The notes under the pieces are model-generated. The model searched no databases and was not told the origin of the DNA. It saw nothing but the letters and a program-made list of their open reading frames with translations. A program made the position numbers and the translations under genes. DNA of 56,243 nt from Anaerolineaceae bacterium (GTDB taxonomy: Bacteria; Chloroflexota; Anaerolineae; Promineifilales; Promineifilaceae): NCBI GenBank assembly GCA_002699125.1, contig PABI01000149.1, forward strand, positions 1 to 56,243, given 5' to 3'. Positions within the stretch are counted from its first letter, which is position 1, and each line of letters starts with the position of its first letter. Shown one piece after another: positions 9,080 to 18,016 of the stretch.

Positions 9080-9111
9080 ATAGGGATGCTTCGTTTCACT
9101 CAGCATGACAA
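9080..9111. repeat. Half copy of a MITE-like palindromic element
   Basis: atagggatgcttcg followed by actcagcatgacaa matches the right half of the complete element at 21436-21529. It lies in the livG-livF gap, which has no other recognisable content. Confidence 0.55.
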
Positions 9112-9144
9112 TTGCAATGTAATTAGTCACATTGGAAATTTTTG

Positions 9145-9849
9145 ATGGAATATTTGTTAGAAGTTGCAAACATCCACACCTTCATTGGCCAATTCCATAT
9201 TTTGGAAGGCGTAACGCTGTCCGTGCCCAAAGGGAGCATTACGGCGCTGCTGGGGCGCAATGGGGCCGGTAAAACCACCACACTAAAATCTATTTTAGGC
9301 CTCACACCGCCGCGGGAAGGATCTGTTTTGTACAAAGGGGAAGCAATCCAGGGGCGGCGCAGCTTTGACATTGCGGCGATGGGGATTGGTTTTGTGCCAG
9401 AGCACCGGGCCATTTTTCGTGACTTGAGCGTACTGGAAAATTTACGCATTGCCGAGCGCAAAAAAGGCGACTTTGAGCGCAAAGAGAAATTTATTTTTGA
9501 GCTGTTCCCCGACTTGAAGCGCTTGATTAAGCTACCAGGCACCAATCTTTCTGGTGGGCAGCAGCAGATGCTGGCCGTGGCCCGCGCCCTGGTGCCGGAC
9601 AATGAACTGCTGCTCATTGATGAGCCCAGCGAGGGGTTGGCGCCAGTCATTATTGAGCAAATGATGGCGGCGATTCAGCAGCTTTCGGCGGAATCGACGG
9701 TGCTGTTGGTGGAGCAAAATTTTGTGGTAGCCAGCAGGCTGGCCGAGCGATATGTGATCATTGATGAAGGCCAATCGGTGAAACATGGTTTGATGGCCGA
9801 TCTGGTACAGGATAAAGCAACAATTCACCGGTATTTGGGAGCAGCGTAG
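9145..9849 (+). CDS. livF: Branched-chain amino acid-type ABC transporter ATPase (LivF-like)
   Basis: Second ATPase of the Liv-type importer, 234 residues. Walker A GRNGAGKTTT, Q-loop FVPEHRAIF, canonical signature LSGGQQQML, Walker B LLLIDEPSEGL and the VLLVEQNF H-loop region are all present. In this family the LivF-LivG pair forms the ATPase dimer under the LivH/LivM permeases. A TTG directly before the ATG (9142) could serve instead; the ATG at 9145 is chosen. A gap of 120 nt with a partial palindromic element separates it from livG. Confidence 0.9.
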   Translation: MEYLLEVANIHTFIGQFHILEGVTLSVPKGSITALLGRNGAGKTTTLKSILGLTPPREGSVLYKGEAIQGRRSFDIAAMGIGFVPEHRAIFRDLSVLENLRIAERKKGDFERKEKFIFELFPDLKRLIKLPGTNLSGGQQQMLAVARALVPDNELLLIDEPSEGLAPVIIEQMMAAIQQLSAESTVLLVEQNFVVASRLAERYVIIDEGQSVKHGLMADLVQDKATIHRYLGAA

Positions 9850-9850
9850 C

Positions 9851-9920
9851 GGTTATCAGTAATCGGTGGTCGGTAATCGGTAAACAACTCACCGATTACG
9901 GTTTACCGATAACCGATTAC
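9851..9920. repeat. Intergenic inverted repeat, 'ggtaatcggtaaac' family
   Basis: ggtcggtaatcggtaaac pairs with gtttaccgataaccgatt. Related copies are at 38955-39019, 39811-39911 and 51440-51490. Confidence 0.75.
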
Positions 9921-9937
9921 GAATTTACGGAGTAGAT

Positions 9938-11497
9938 ATGGCAAACGTAATTGGCACATTGAGGGCAAACAGGACGCGGTTTATTACGCTGGCGGTGTTG
10001 GCATTTTTGTTTTTTACGGCCGTTCAAGGCATGCCCACCGAAGATTGGTTCATCACCATTTTGCGCGGACTGAGCGTAGGCATGATTACCTTTTTGGTGG
10101 CAGCAGGGCTGTCGCTGATTTTAGGCCTGATGGACGTGCTGAACCTGGCCCACGGCGAGATGTTTATGGTGGGGGCCTACGTGGGCTGGACGGTGTTTGT
10201 GCGGCCCGATACGTTTGTCGATTTGTTATCGCCGCTGCTGTTAACGGCCGTTGGCTTTGTGCTGCTGCCAGCATGGCGGGTCTGGCTGCAAAGAATGCCC
10301 GTGCTTTTGAAAAACAGCCGCTTCTGGCCCTGGCTGGCCCTGATTTTAGGCGCGGCTTTGCTGTGGATTGCCTATGCCCGCTTCCCCCTGGCCATCTGGA
10401 ACCCGGAAGTATATGCCGAAAGCCCCATCACCTACTCGCTGGCGCTGAGCCAGGGTAATTTGGTTCTGGCCACCGTGCCGCCATCCTCGGGCTGGCCGCT
10501 GGGGCTGCTGGGCACACTGCTGGGCGGATCGCTGCTGCCGCTGGCGATTGCCGGTTTTGGGCTGCGGCAGCAGGCAGGCAGTATCAGCAACCATATTGCC
10601 CGCAGTACGTGGATGACAGCTGCCGTTTTGCTGGTGCTGGGACTTGTTACATTTTTTATCAACTCCAATATCACCAACTTTTTATTAGACATGAGCACCA
10701 CAGGCCGCTTTTTTGTGGCGATGGGTATGGCCACCGGGCTGGGTTTTGTGCTGGGTGGGTTGATTGAGGTAGCGTTGATACGGCCGTTATACGACCGGCC
10801 CATCTACCAACTGATGATCACGCTGGGGCTGAGCTTTATTGTGATTGAGGTGGTGCGCGCCGTATGGGGCCGTCCCGAATTTACCATGCCCAAAGCAGCG
10901 CTGTTTAATGGCACCGGCGACGGTTGTCCGGCCACCAGCTTTGGTGATTTGATTGCCAACCAATGTTCGACGATTATTTTGTTTGACGGCCGTATTCGCA
11001 GCTACAACGAGGTGTTCATCATCCTGGTGGGGCTGGTGGTGCTGCTGCTGGTCTGGCTCATTTTGCAGCGCACCCGCATCGGCATGATCATTCGCGCTGG
11101 GGTGCAAGACAGCGAAATGGTGGAAGCATTGGGGATCAACGTGCGGCAGGTATTTACCTTTGTGTTTGCCATGGGTGTGGCGCTGGCCACGCTGGGCGGC
11201 ATTTTGGCCGCACCTTCCATTGGACTCTCTACCGACATGGGTACGCGCCTGCTGCTGTTGGCGCTTATTGCCCTGGCCATCGGTGGACTAACCAGCTTCC
11301 CTGGCGCGGCTGCCGGAGCCATTCTGGTGGGGCTGCTGCAGCAATTTATCATCAAATACGGCCAGATTGGCATCAACCTACCCTTCCTGGCCGAACCGTT
11401 TAAACCGTCGCCGCCGCTGGTTCCCGCCTCCACCGTGCTGCTGATGGTGATTATTTTGCTCATTTTGCCGCAGGGGTTGTTCGGGCGAAACGAGTAA
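9938..11497 (+). CDS. livH: Liv-type ABC transporter permease, extended LivH
   Basis: Inner-membrane permease. The LivH core is recognisable at the N terminus (GLSLILGLMDVLNLAHGEMFMVGAYV, core segment about 58-83) and from about residue 262 to the end (ALIRPLYDRPIYQLMITLGLS, RAGVQDSEMVEALGINV, ALAIGGLTSFPGAAAGAI). Between these lie about 170 extra residues with three or so additional hydrophobic segments, making 519 aa rather than the usual 290-310. Similar long LivH forms are, to my knowledge, seen in Chloroflexota. It is followed by livM. Confidence 0.88.
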   Translation: MANVIGTLRANRTRFITLAVLAFLFFTAVQGMPTEDWFITILRGLSVGMITFLVAAGLSLILGLMDVLNLAHGEMFMVGAYVGWTVFVRPDTFVDLLSPLLLTAVGFVLLPAWRVWLQRMPVLLKNSRFWPWLALILGAALLWIAYARFPLAIWNPEVYAESPITYSLALSQGNLVLATVPPSSGWPLGLLGTLLGGSLLPLAIAGFGLRQQAGSISNHIARSTWMTAAVLLVLGLVTFFINSNITNFLLDMSTTGRFFVAMGMATGLGFVLGGLIEVALIRPLYDRPIYQLMITLGLSFIVIEVVRAVWGRPEFTMPKAALFNGTGDGCPATSFGDLIANQCSTIILFDGRIRSYNEVFIILVGLVVLLLVWLILQRTRIGMIIRAGVQDSEMVEALGINVRQVFTFVFAMGVALATLGGILAAPSIGLSTDMGTRLLLLALIALAIGGLTSFPGAAAGAILVGLLQQFIIKYGQIGINLPFLAEPFKPSPPLVPASTVLLMVIILLILPQGLFGRNE

Positions 11498-11501
11498 TGG
11501 C

Positions 11502-11561
11502 CAGGACTGGCAGTCCTGATTCAAAAATTGTTGAAACGTAAAGGACAGGACTGCCAGTCCT
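11502..11561. repeat. Intergenic repeat, 'aggactg-cagtcct' family
   Basis: Two 15-nt near-palindromes (aggactggcagtcct and aggactgccagtcct) flank a short spacer, so either each folds alone or the two pair. A second copy is at 40996-41057. Confidence 0.75.
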
Positions 11562-11581
11562 AACTGACGCGGAGAATTTGA

Positions 11582-12700
11582 ATGCAATCGACTTTGGCAA
11601 ACCGCACAACAGAAAAAACAACATTGGCCAGCTGGCTTTCGACCAATCGAGGGATGATGGGTCTGCTGCTGCTGCTCATCGCTTTCCCCTTTTTGCTGGC
11701 CCTGGTGGAAGGGCAGTCTTTGGGGGATGTGCTGGCTAACGAGTCAGGCAACGCCAAGTTTATGCAGGGCCTGCTCATCGAGGTTTTCATCCTGGCCATT
11801 TACGCCCTGAGCTACGATTTAATCTTAGGCGTGACGGGGCTGCTTTCATTTGGGCACGCCATGTTTTTTGCCACGGGTGCTTATTTTACCGGCATCGCTT
11901 TCAAAAATTTAGACTGGGGCGTGGGGCCAACGCTGTTGGGCCTGGTTGTGGTAGCCGTGGTGCAGGCGCTGCTGTTTGGCGTGGTGCTGCCGCGTGTCAA
12001 AGGGATCACTTTTGCCCTGGTGACGCTGGGGTTGGCTTCCGTGTTTCAGATTGTGGTGCAGTCTACGGAGATGACAGAGTGGACAGGCGCAGACGTGGGC
12101 TTGCAGGGCGTCATCGCCCCGGAGTGGCTGAACAGCAACACGGCACGATTTCATCTGTATTTGCTCACGTTGCTGACAACATTTATCGTTTTTCTGATCT
12201 ATCGCCGCTTTGTCGATTCACCCACGGGGCGGGTGTGCGTGGCCATTCGGGAAAATGAAGACCGGGCGCTGATGCTGGGCTATAACACGTTTTTGTTTAA
12301 GCTGGTGGCGCTGATGGTAGCGTCGTTAACGGCCGTTCTCGCCGGCTTCTTCCACACCATTCACCAACCGATCGTCAGCCCCAACGTGGCCGGGCTGGGC
12401 TGGACCGTGGCGGCACTGCTGATCATTTTGATTGGCGGTGTGGGTACCTTGAGCGGCGCTTTGATTGGTGCGGCCGTTTTCCGGCTGCTCGAATTCTTTT
12501 TAGATCGCTGGTTTGGTAATGCAGCCAACTTTTTGCTCGGCGCAGTGTACGTGGCCATCGTCCTCTTTTTGCCTTACGGCATTGTAGGCACCTGGCGGCT
12601 GCGCAGTATGGATATCGCCAAGGGGCGCGAACGGCTCAAAAAATTGCTCGGGTTCTCATCAAAAAATGAAAAGATTGACGCAAAGAACGCAAAGAATTAA
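11582..12700 (+). CDS. livM: Liv-type ABC transporter permease (LivM-like)
   Basis: Second membrane permease of the importer, 372 residues with about nine hydrophobic segments. Family signatures: ILGVTGLLSFGHAMFFATGAY, AIRENEDRALMLGYNT (the conserved cytoplasmic EAA-like loop contacting the ATPase) and LIGGVGTLSGALIGAAVF near the C terminus. It starts 85 nt after livH across a palindromic repeat and completes the Liv-type set with the binding protein, livG, livF and livH. The last residues (NEKIDAKNAKN) are encoded by repeat words (gacgcaaagaacgcaaag), so the natural stop may have been displaced by a repeat insertion. Confidence 0.88.
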   Translation: MQSTLANRTTEKTTLASWLSTNRGMMGLLLLLIAFPFLLALVEGQSLGDVLANESGNAKFMQGLLIEVFILAIYALSYDLILGVTGLLSFGHAMFFATGAYFTGIAFKNLDWGVGPTLLGLVVVAVVQALLFGVVLPRVKGITFALVTLGLASVFQIVVQSTEMTEWTGADVGLQGVIAPEWLNSNTARFHLYLLTLLTTFIVFLIYRRFVDSPTGRVCVAIRENEDRALMLGYNTFLFKLVALMVASLTAVLAGFFHTIHQPIVSPNVAGLGWTVAALLIILIGGVGTLSGALIGAAVFRLLEFFLDRWFGNAANFLLGAVYVAIVLFLPYGIVGTWRLRSMDIAKGRERLKKLLGFSSKNEKIDAKNAKN

Positions 12701-12724
12701 AAGACGCAAGGTGATTTTTGGTAC

Positions 12725-12754
12725 TTGTCCGCAGGGCTTTGTTGCTTTTACAAT
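12725..12754 (+). promoter_or_regulatory. Predicted promoter of aceK, leaderless
   Basis: TTGTCC at 12725-12730 and TACAAT at 12749-12754 are separated by 18 nt. The -10 ends only 6 nt before the ATG at 12761 and no Shine-Dalgarno is present, so the mRNA should start at or next to the initiation codon. Confidence 0.5.
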
Positions 12755-12760
12755 GCCACC

Positions 12761-14518
12761 ATGCCGTCCAATACATCCACTCCCCGCCTAACCGACAGCC
12801 GATTGGCCAACGTGGCTGCCCGCCAAATGTATGACGGCTTTGAACGATACGGCCGTCGCTTCCGCGAAATTACCTGCCAGGCCCAAAAACGATTTGAAGC
12901 CAAAGATTGGCACGGCCAACGGGCCGATGCGTTAGACCGGCTCAACCTGTACCGGCAGGTGGTGGATGGCGTGGTTGTGACCGTGCGTGACTTGCTGGGA
13001 GAACGACTCGTCCACAAAATGGTGTGGGCCAGCATGAAAGCCGTTTACTCCGGACTTATTGCCGACAGGGCCGATTGGGAGCTGGCCGAAACGTTCTTCA
13101 ACTCCATTACGCGCCGCATCTTTAGCACCGTTGGCGTTGATCCCCAGATTGAGTTTGTCGATCCCGACTTTGAACGGCCGTCACTCACCGATCCCCAATC
13201 GCTTTACAAAGCCTACTACCCTGAAGATTTGGCCCAGGCGGTGCGGCAGATTATGCGCGGCTGTGGCCTGTCGGTGCCTTTTGCCGATTTTGAAGAAGAT
13301 TGCCGCCAAATTACCGAACGGCTCACCTGCTTTTTGGCAAAAGTACAAACCACAGTTTCCCGGATTGACGTGGTCAATTCGCTCTTTTTTCGAGGCAAGG
13401 GTGCCTACCTGGTGGGCCGGATGTACACACCACAGGGGCTGGTGCCGCTGTCGCTGGTGCTGCTACACGGCGAAAACGGCGTGTTTGTTGATGCCGTTTT
13501 ACTGGACGAAAGCAGCGTGAGCATTCTGTTTAGCTTTGCCCGGGCTTATTTTCATGTGATGGTGGAACGGCCGTCTGACCTCGTCCAATTCATCCACTCC
13601 ATCATCCCCCAAAAACGGATCGCCGAAATTTACATCTCACTGGGCTACAACAAACATGGCAAAACGGAGCTGTATCGCGACCTGCTCAACCATCTCAAAC
13701 AATCTGAAGCCCAATTTGAGATTGCCCCCGGCCAGCGCGGCATGGTCATGATTGTTTTCAGCCTGCCCGATTACGATATGGTGTTCAAGCTGATCAAAGA
13801 TCATTTTGCTTATCCCAAGAAAACTACCCGCCAGGACGTCATCAGCAATTACGAGATGGTGTTCCGCCACGACCGTGCCGGGCGGCTGATCGATGCCCAA
13901 TCGTTTGAGTTTTTGCAGTTTAAACACGGACGCTTTACCGAGGAACTCTTGGGAGAACTGCTGGATGTGGCTGCCAACACCGTCAGCCTGGAAGAAGCCA
14001 TGGTGGTGGTCAGCCACGCTTACGTGGAACGGCAGGTTATTCCCCTGGACATTTTCCTGCTTGAGGCCGACGAAGATGCCGCCAATCGGGTCATTATTGA
14101 CTATGGCCAGGCAATTAAGGATTTGGCCGTAACCAACATTTTTGCCGGGGACATGCTGCTGAAGAATTTTGGCGTGACGCGGCACGAGCGGGTGGTTTTT
14201 TACGACTATGATGAATTACGGCCGTTAACAGAGTGCAACTTCCGCCAATTCCCCCAGGCCCGATCGTATGAGGATGAACTGGCTGCCGAACCGTGGTTCC
14301 ACATTGCCGAAAACGACGTCTTTCCCGAGGAGTTTTTACGTTTCATGGGACTGCCGATCAGCGTGCGGGAAACATTCCTCAAATACCACAGCGATTTGCT
14401 AGACGTACCGTTTTGGCAGCAAACCCAGCAGCGCATCAAGTCAGGGGAGATTATTACGATACGGCCGTATCGCGACACCTACCGCCTGCCCCAACCATCC
14501 GACATCCTTGACAGCTAA
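12761..14518 (+). CDS. aceK: Isocitrate dehydrogenase kinase/phosphatase
   Basis: Bifunctional cytosolic enzyme that phosphorylates and dephosphorylates isocitrate dehydrogenase, setting the split between the TCA cycle and the glyoxylate bypass. The 585-aa product is close to the E. coli length (578). AceK hallmarks are strong: the nucleotide loop FEIAPGQRGMVMIVF, the lysine block KLIKDHF, then ANIFAGDML-type NIFAGDMLLKNFGVTRH and VVFYDYDE in the catalytic core, and EPWF...DVFPEEF near the C terminus. The start was chosen at the ATG 12761 with a promoter just upstream; a TTG at 12725 overlaps the -35. No aceA or aceB lies beside it, unlike the enterobacterial aceBAK operon. AceK is mostly known from Proteobacteria, so transfer is possible. 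Confidence 0.9.
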   Translation: MPSNTSTPRLTDSRLANVAARQMYDGFERYGRRFREITCQAQKRFEAKDWHGQRADALDRLNLYRQVVDGVVVTVRDLLGERLVHKMVWASMKAVYSGLIADRADWELAETFFNSITRRIFSTVGVDPQIEFVDPDFERPSLTDPQSLYKAYYPEDLAQAVRQIMRGCGLSVPFADFEEDCRQITERLTCFLAKVQTTVSRIDVVNSLFFRGKGAYLVGRMYTPQGLVPLSLVLLHGENGVFVDAVLLDESSVSILFSFARAYFHVMVERPSDLVQFIHSIIPQKRIAEIYISLGYNKHGKTELYRDLLNHLKQSEAQFEIAPGQRGMVMIVFSLPDYDMVFKLIKDHFAYPKKTTRQDVISNYEMVFRHDRAGRLIDAQSFEFLQFKHGRFTEELLGELLDVAANTVSLEEAMVVVSHAYVERQVIPLDIFLLEADEDAANRVIIDYGQAIKDLAVTNIFAGDMLLKNFGVTRHERVVFYDYDELRPLTECNFRQFPQARSYEDELAAEPWFHIAENDVFPEEFLRFMGLPISVRETFLKYHSDLLDVPFWQQTQQRIKSGEIITIRPYRDTYRLPQPSDILDS

Positions 14519-14536
14519 CCACCACGCCGTAAAATT

Positions 14537-14597
14537 AGCCACAGAGTTCACAGAGAATTTTCAGATTTATCCTCTTTTCTCTCTGTGTTCTCTGTGG
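14537..14597. repeat. Intergenic inverted repeat, 'cacagag' family
   Basis: gccacagagttcacagagaa pairs with ctctgtgttctctgtggc across an AT-rich loop. It follows the aceK stop and may terminate transcription before the T-box leader. Confidence 0.75.
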
Positions 14598-14604
14598 CAA
14601 AAAA

Positions 14605-14750
14605 ATATGGCAGCGATGATCGCCTTTGGCAAGCGGGAGCTGCACTCTCAAGAAAGATGCCGCTGGATAAATTAAAATCAGCGGAAGCAGGGTGGAACCG
14701 CGACTTGAAAAAGCCGTCCCTGCAACACAGTTGATGTGTTGCAGGGATTT
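14605..14750 (+). promoter_or_regulatory. T-box leader of glyS (tRNA-Gly sensing)
   Basis: The T-box core gcagggtggaaccgcg (14687-14702) matches the family consensus. Upstream is a perfect 6-bp stem ccgctg (14660-14665) / cagcgg (14679-14684), fitting stem III. Before it is a short stem gcagc (14610-14614) / gctgc (14639-14643) enclosing gcctttggc, which could be a reduced Stem I with a GGC glycine specifier at 14628-14630. gcaggg can pair with ccctgc at 14718-14723 to form the antiterminator, excluding the terminator. Uncharged tRNA-Gly should therefore raise glyS transcription. The specifier assignment is tentative; the T-box itself is clear. Confidence 0.9.
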
Positions 14751-14753
14751 TTT
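14718..14753 (+). terminator. Intrinsic terminator of the T-box leader
   Basis: ccctgcaacaca (14718-14729) and tgtgttgcaggg (14735-14746) form a perfect 12-bp stem with a 5-nt loop, followed by atttttt. Its left arm overlaps the antiterminator strand. Confidence 0.9.
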
Positions 14754-14773
14754 GTTTTATTTTTGGACATTTT

Positions 14774-14923
14774 GGTAGGGGCGGGATGGTGCGGGCAGAA
14801 ATTGCGCCAGACATGGAACCTGGCTTCCGCGCCATCTCGCCCATTGACGATGCGTTGGACGAGACGACCGGGAAGTAAGGCCATAAGTTTTTCCAGGCTG
14901 AAACCCGGTCGTCCCGCCCCTAC
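14774..14923. repeat. MITE-like inverted-repeat element between T-box and glyS
   Basis: ggtaggggcggga at 14774 is repeated inverted as tcccgcccctacc ending at 14923. An inner pair gacgaccggg / cccggtcgtc lies towards the right end. The 150-bp unit has no ORF of note and looks like a small non-autonomous element inserted into the glyS 5' leader. Confidence 0.6.
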
Positions 14924-14962
14924 CAATTAACGCGCAAAGAATGCGCGGCTACAGGGATATTT

Positions 14963-16363
14963 ATGAACGAGAAACTAACGCTAGAAACGATCACCGCGCT
15001 GGCCAAGCGGCGCGGCTTTGTCTATCAGACTTCTGAAATTTACGGTGGGTTGGCCAGCTCCTACGATTACGGTCCGCTGGGCACTGAACTGCTGCGCAAC
15101 ATCAAAGATAAATGGTGGCAGGAAATGATTCGCAAAAAGGCGGACATGATCGGCCTGGACACGCAAATCTTGCTGCACCCGCAAACGTGGGTGGCCTCCG
15201 GGCACGTGGCCTCGTTTACCGACCCGCTGGTAGAAGACAAGGTAACGCACAAACGGTACCGCGCCGACCATTTGATTGAGGCCTGGCTGGCGCAGCAAGC
15301 CAATCCGCCCGAACTCATTGTGGAAGAGATGAGCGTGGCCGAAATGGGCGCGTTCATTGCCAAAAATCAGATACAAAGTCCCGATGGCAATCCGGTGACT
15401 GCGCCGAAAGAATTTAACATTTTGTTTGAAACGGCCGTTGGCGCCATCGAAGGTGAAAAGGCCAAAGTGTACCTACGGGGAGAAACTGCCCAGGGCATCT
15501 TTACCAACTTCCGCCAGGTGCTGGATTCCTCCCGCGTCAAGCTGCCTTTTGGCATCGGCCAGATTGGCAAGAGCTTCCGCAACGAGATCACCACCGGCCA
15601 GTTTGTCTTCCGCACGCTGGAGTTTGAACAGGCAGAAATTGAATATTTCTTCGACCCGGAGCAAACCGATTGGCAAACGCTGTTTGAAGAATGGCAGCAG
15701 CGGATGTGGCATTTTGTGGTCAAGACCCTGGGCGTCCAGGAAGAGAACCTGCGCTGGCGGCGGCATTCCGACAAGGAGCGCAGCCATTACAGCCGCGAAA
15801 CGTATGACCTAGATTACCACTTTCCTTTCGGCTTTAAGGAGCTGTGGGGCGTAGCTTACCGCACCGATTACGATTTGCAGCAGCATATCGAACATTCCGG
15901 GGCCAAGCTCACCTACACCGATCCGTTCAGCGGCAAGACATTTGTGCCGCACGTCATTGAGCCGGCGGTGGGCATTAACCGCCTCTTTTTGATGCTGCTG
16001 TGTGACGCGTATTGGCACGACGCGGAGAACAAGCGCACCGTGCTGCGTTTTAAGCCGGATTTAGCGCCGTATAAAACGGCCGTCTTCCCCCTCCTGCGCA
16101 ACAAGCCAGAACTGGTGCAAAAAGCCCAGCAAGTTTATGAAGCCATCGCCCCTTATCTCACTACCACCTGGGACGACCGGGGCAACATCGGCAAGCGCTA
16201 CTATTACCAGGACGAAATCGGCACGCCGTTTTGTGTAACGATTGATTTTGAAACGCTGGAAAACAACAGCGTCACCGTACGCCACCGCGACACCACGGAA
16301 CAGGACCGCATTAACATTGACCAACTGCTGATCTACCTGCAAGATCAAATACGCGCCTCCTAA
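14963..16363 (+). CDS. glyS: Glycyl-tRNA synthetase, homodimeric class II
   Basis: Charges tRNA-Gly in the cytosol. The 466-residue single chain is the alpha2 (eukaryote/archaea/Gram-positive-like) type, not the alpha2beta2 GlyQ/GlyS type. Signatures: the N-terminal GGLASSYDYGPLG, motif 2 RGETAQGIFTNFRQVL...GIGQIGKSFRNE, motif 3 EPAVGINRLFLMLL and the C-terminal anticodon-binding domain (APYKTAVFPLL onwards). Its expression should be controlled by the T-box leader ending about 210 nt upstream. An inserted 150-bp element lengthens the leader between terminator and start. Confidence 0.95.
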   Translation: MNEKLTLETITALAKRRGFVYQTSEIYGGLASSYDYGPLGTELLRNIKDKWWQEMIRKKADMIGLDTQILLHPQTWVASGHVASFTDPLVEDKVTHKRYRADHLIEAWLAQQANPPELIVEEMSVAEMGAFIAKNQIQSPDGNPVTAPKEFNILFETAVGAIEGEKAKVYLRGETAQGIFTNFRQVLDSSRVKLPFGIGQIGKSFRNEITTGQFVFRTLEFEQAEIEYFFDPEQTDWQTLFEEWQQRMWHFVVKTLGVQEENLRWRRHSDKERSHYSRETYDLDYHFPFGFKELWGVAYRTDYDLQQHIEHSGAKLTYTDPFSGKTFVPHVIEPAVGINRLFLMLLCDAYWHDAENKRTVLRFKPDLAPYKTAVFPLLRNKPELVQKAQQVYEAIAPYLTTTWDDRGNIGKRYYYQDEIGTPFCVTIDFETLENNSVTVRHRDTTEQDRINIDQLLIYLQDQIRAS

Positions 16364-16616
16364 CCCTGAGGCGTGAGCATCCTCAGATGCGAAACCCTCA
16401 CCCCAACCCTCTCCCAGGGAGGGAGAGGGGGCCAATTCCTCCCCCTTGAGGGGGAGGTCAGGTGGGGGCAGGTTCTAATTCGTGAGCCAGCTCACATAAA
16501 AAACCCCAAGAACCAAGGATAATTGAAGAAATTCGCCACAAATCCGTAGCCGCGCGTTCTTAGCGCAAATTAGAGGATTGGAATCCTCGGCTGCGTTTTT
16601 GGCAAAGGAGCCTGTT
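16364..16616. other. Gene-free gap with hairpin repeat words
   Basis: At 16405-16433 ccctctcccagggagggagaggg forms a GC-rich hairpin, and ttcctcccccttgagggggaggt forms another at 16435-16460. From about 16560 the sequence attagaggattggaatcctcggctgcg carries a further short palindrome (aggattggaatcct). No ORF stands out. Confidence 0.5.
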
Positions 16617-17924
16617 ATGAACAGAACAAACTTATGGCTGGTTGTGTTAAGCTTGCTGCTGGCTGGCTGTTTGCCGCAAAGCGATGCCAGACCGGCGCAA
16701 ACTGAAAATGAAGGGGAGACCGTTGAAGGAGCGGCCGTTCCCACCCCCACCAAAGAAGATGTTGAAGAAACCGTACCGGATGAAGAGCCAACCACAATCC
16801 CAGAAGTCGAGTTGGACGACGACCAGATTCTGCTGGCAGACGGCACCATCCTCTTCACCAGCGACGACCGCAGCAGCAATCTCACCTCGCTTACCCGCAG
16901 CTGGAATACCAACTGGAACCGGCGCATCATCAGCACCGATGAACTGCTCTCCGGCGGCCCGCCGCGCGACGGCATTCCCTCCATCGACGATCCGCAGTTT
17001 GTGACGCCAGAAGAAGCCGAAGAATGGCTGGCGGGCAATGAACCGGTCATTACCGTGGACCTCAACGGCGATGCCCGCGCTTATCCGCTGCAAATTCTCA
17101 CCTGGCATGAAATCGTCAACGACACCGTGGGCGATGTGCCCCTCATCGTTACGTTTTGCCCGCTGTGCAATTCAGCCATCGTCTTTGAACGTACGCTGGA
17201 CGGCGAGGCAGTAGAATTTGGCACCTCCGGCCTGCTGCGTAACTCCGATCTGGTGATGTATGACCGAAAGACGGAAACACTGTGGCAGCAGTTCACCGGC
17301 AAGGGGTTGATTGGCGATAAGGCAGGCGAGCAGCTCACCTTTTTGCCCTCGGCCATCATCAGCTTCGATAATTTTCGCGAGGCACATCCCGACGGCATGA
17401 TTTTGTCACAGGAGACGGGGTTTGGGCGGAGTTACGGCCGTAATCCCTATGCCGGTTACGACACCATCGGCAGCAATCCATTTTTGTTTGATGGCGAGCT
17501 GGACGAGCGGCTGCCTGCGGTAGCCCGCGTCGTCACTGTCTCTTTGCCCAACGGCATCGACGTAGCCTATCCGCTTGGTGTTTTAGTGGAAGAGGGTGTT
17601 ATCAACGACAAGCAGGGCGAGCAAAATCTGGTGGTCTTCCACGTTGGGGGCACGGCCAGCGCTTTGGGTGCCCCCGTTATTGCCGATGCTGCCGACGTGG
17701 GCGCAACGGGGGTCTTTGATCCAGTGCTAGACAGCCGTTTGCTCACTTTCCGCAAAGAGGATGAAATAATCATCGATAATGAAACGGGCAGCACCTGGAA
17801 CATTGTGGGACAGGCCGTTGCAGGTGAATTGGCCGGTGCGCAACTAGAGCGCATTATTCACGCCGACCATTTCTGGTTTTCCTGGGCCGCCTTCAAGCCA
17901 GAGACGATCATCTATCAGCCATAA
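16617..17924 (+). CDS. DUF3179-domain lipoprotein
   Basis: 435 residues with a lipoprotein signal (lipobox LLAGC) followed by an acidic, Thr/Pro-rich linker. The rest matches the DUF3179 family: YPLQILTWHEIVND, the paired-cysteine FCPLCNSAIVF, GTSGLLRNSDLVMYDRKTETLWQQFTG, and GRSYGRNPYAGY. The function of DUF3179 is not established. The CPLC motif suggests metal binding or a redox-active pair on the outer face of the membrane. The start at 16617 has a good Shine-Dalgarno (aaaggag). The next gene is another exported lipoprotein, so both may serve the cell surface. Confidence 0.88.
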   Translation: MNRTNLWLVVLSLLLAGCLPQSDARPAQTENEGETVEGAAVPTPTKEDVEETVPDEEPTTIPEVELDDDQILLADGTILFTSDDRSSNLTSLTRSWNTNWNRRIISTDELLSGGPPRDGIPSIDDPQFVTPEEAEEWLAGNEPVITVDLNGDARAYPLQILTWHEIVNDTVGDVPLIVTFCPLCNSAIVFERTLDGEAVEFGTSGLLRNSDLVMYDRKTETLWQQFTGKGLIGDKAGEQLTFLPSAIISFDNFREAHPDGMILSQETGFGRSYGRNPYAGYDTIGSNPFLFDGELDERLPAVARVVTVSLPNGIDVAYPLGVLVEEGVINDKQGEQNLVVFHVGGTASALGAPVIADAADVGATGVFDPVLDSRLLTFRKEDEIIIDNETGSTWNIVGQAVAGELAGAQLERIIHADHFWFSWAAFKPETIIYQP

Positions 17925-17932
17925 TCTCAACC

Positions 17933-17980
17933 AGGTGACAGGCACTGGCAAACACGATTTACATGAAATGCCTGTCACCT
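17933..17980. repeat. Intergenic inverted repeat, perfect 12-bp arms
   Basis: aggtgacaggca (17933-17944) pairs exactly with tgcctgtcacct (17969-17980). It lies directly after the DUF3179 stop and may act as a terminator. Confidence 0.7.
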
Positions 17981-18016
17981 CTCTGCTAAACAAACCATGA
18001 GGAACTCTTTTTCGCT

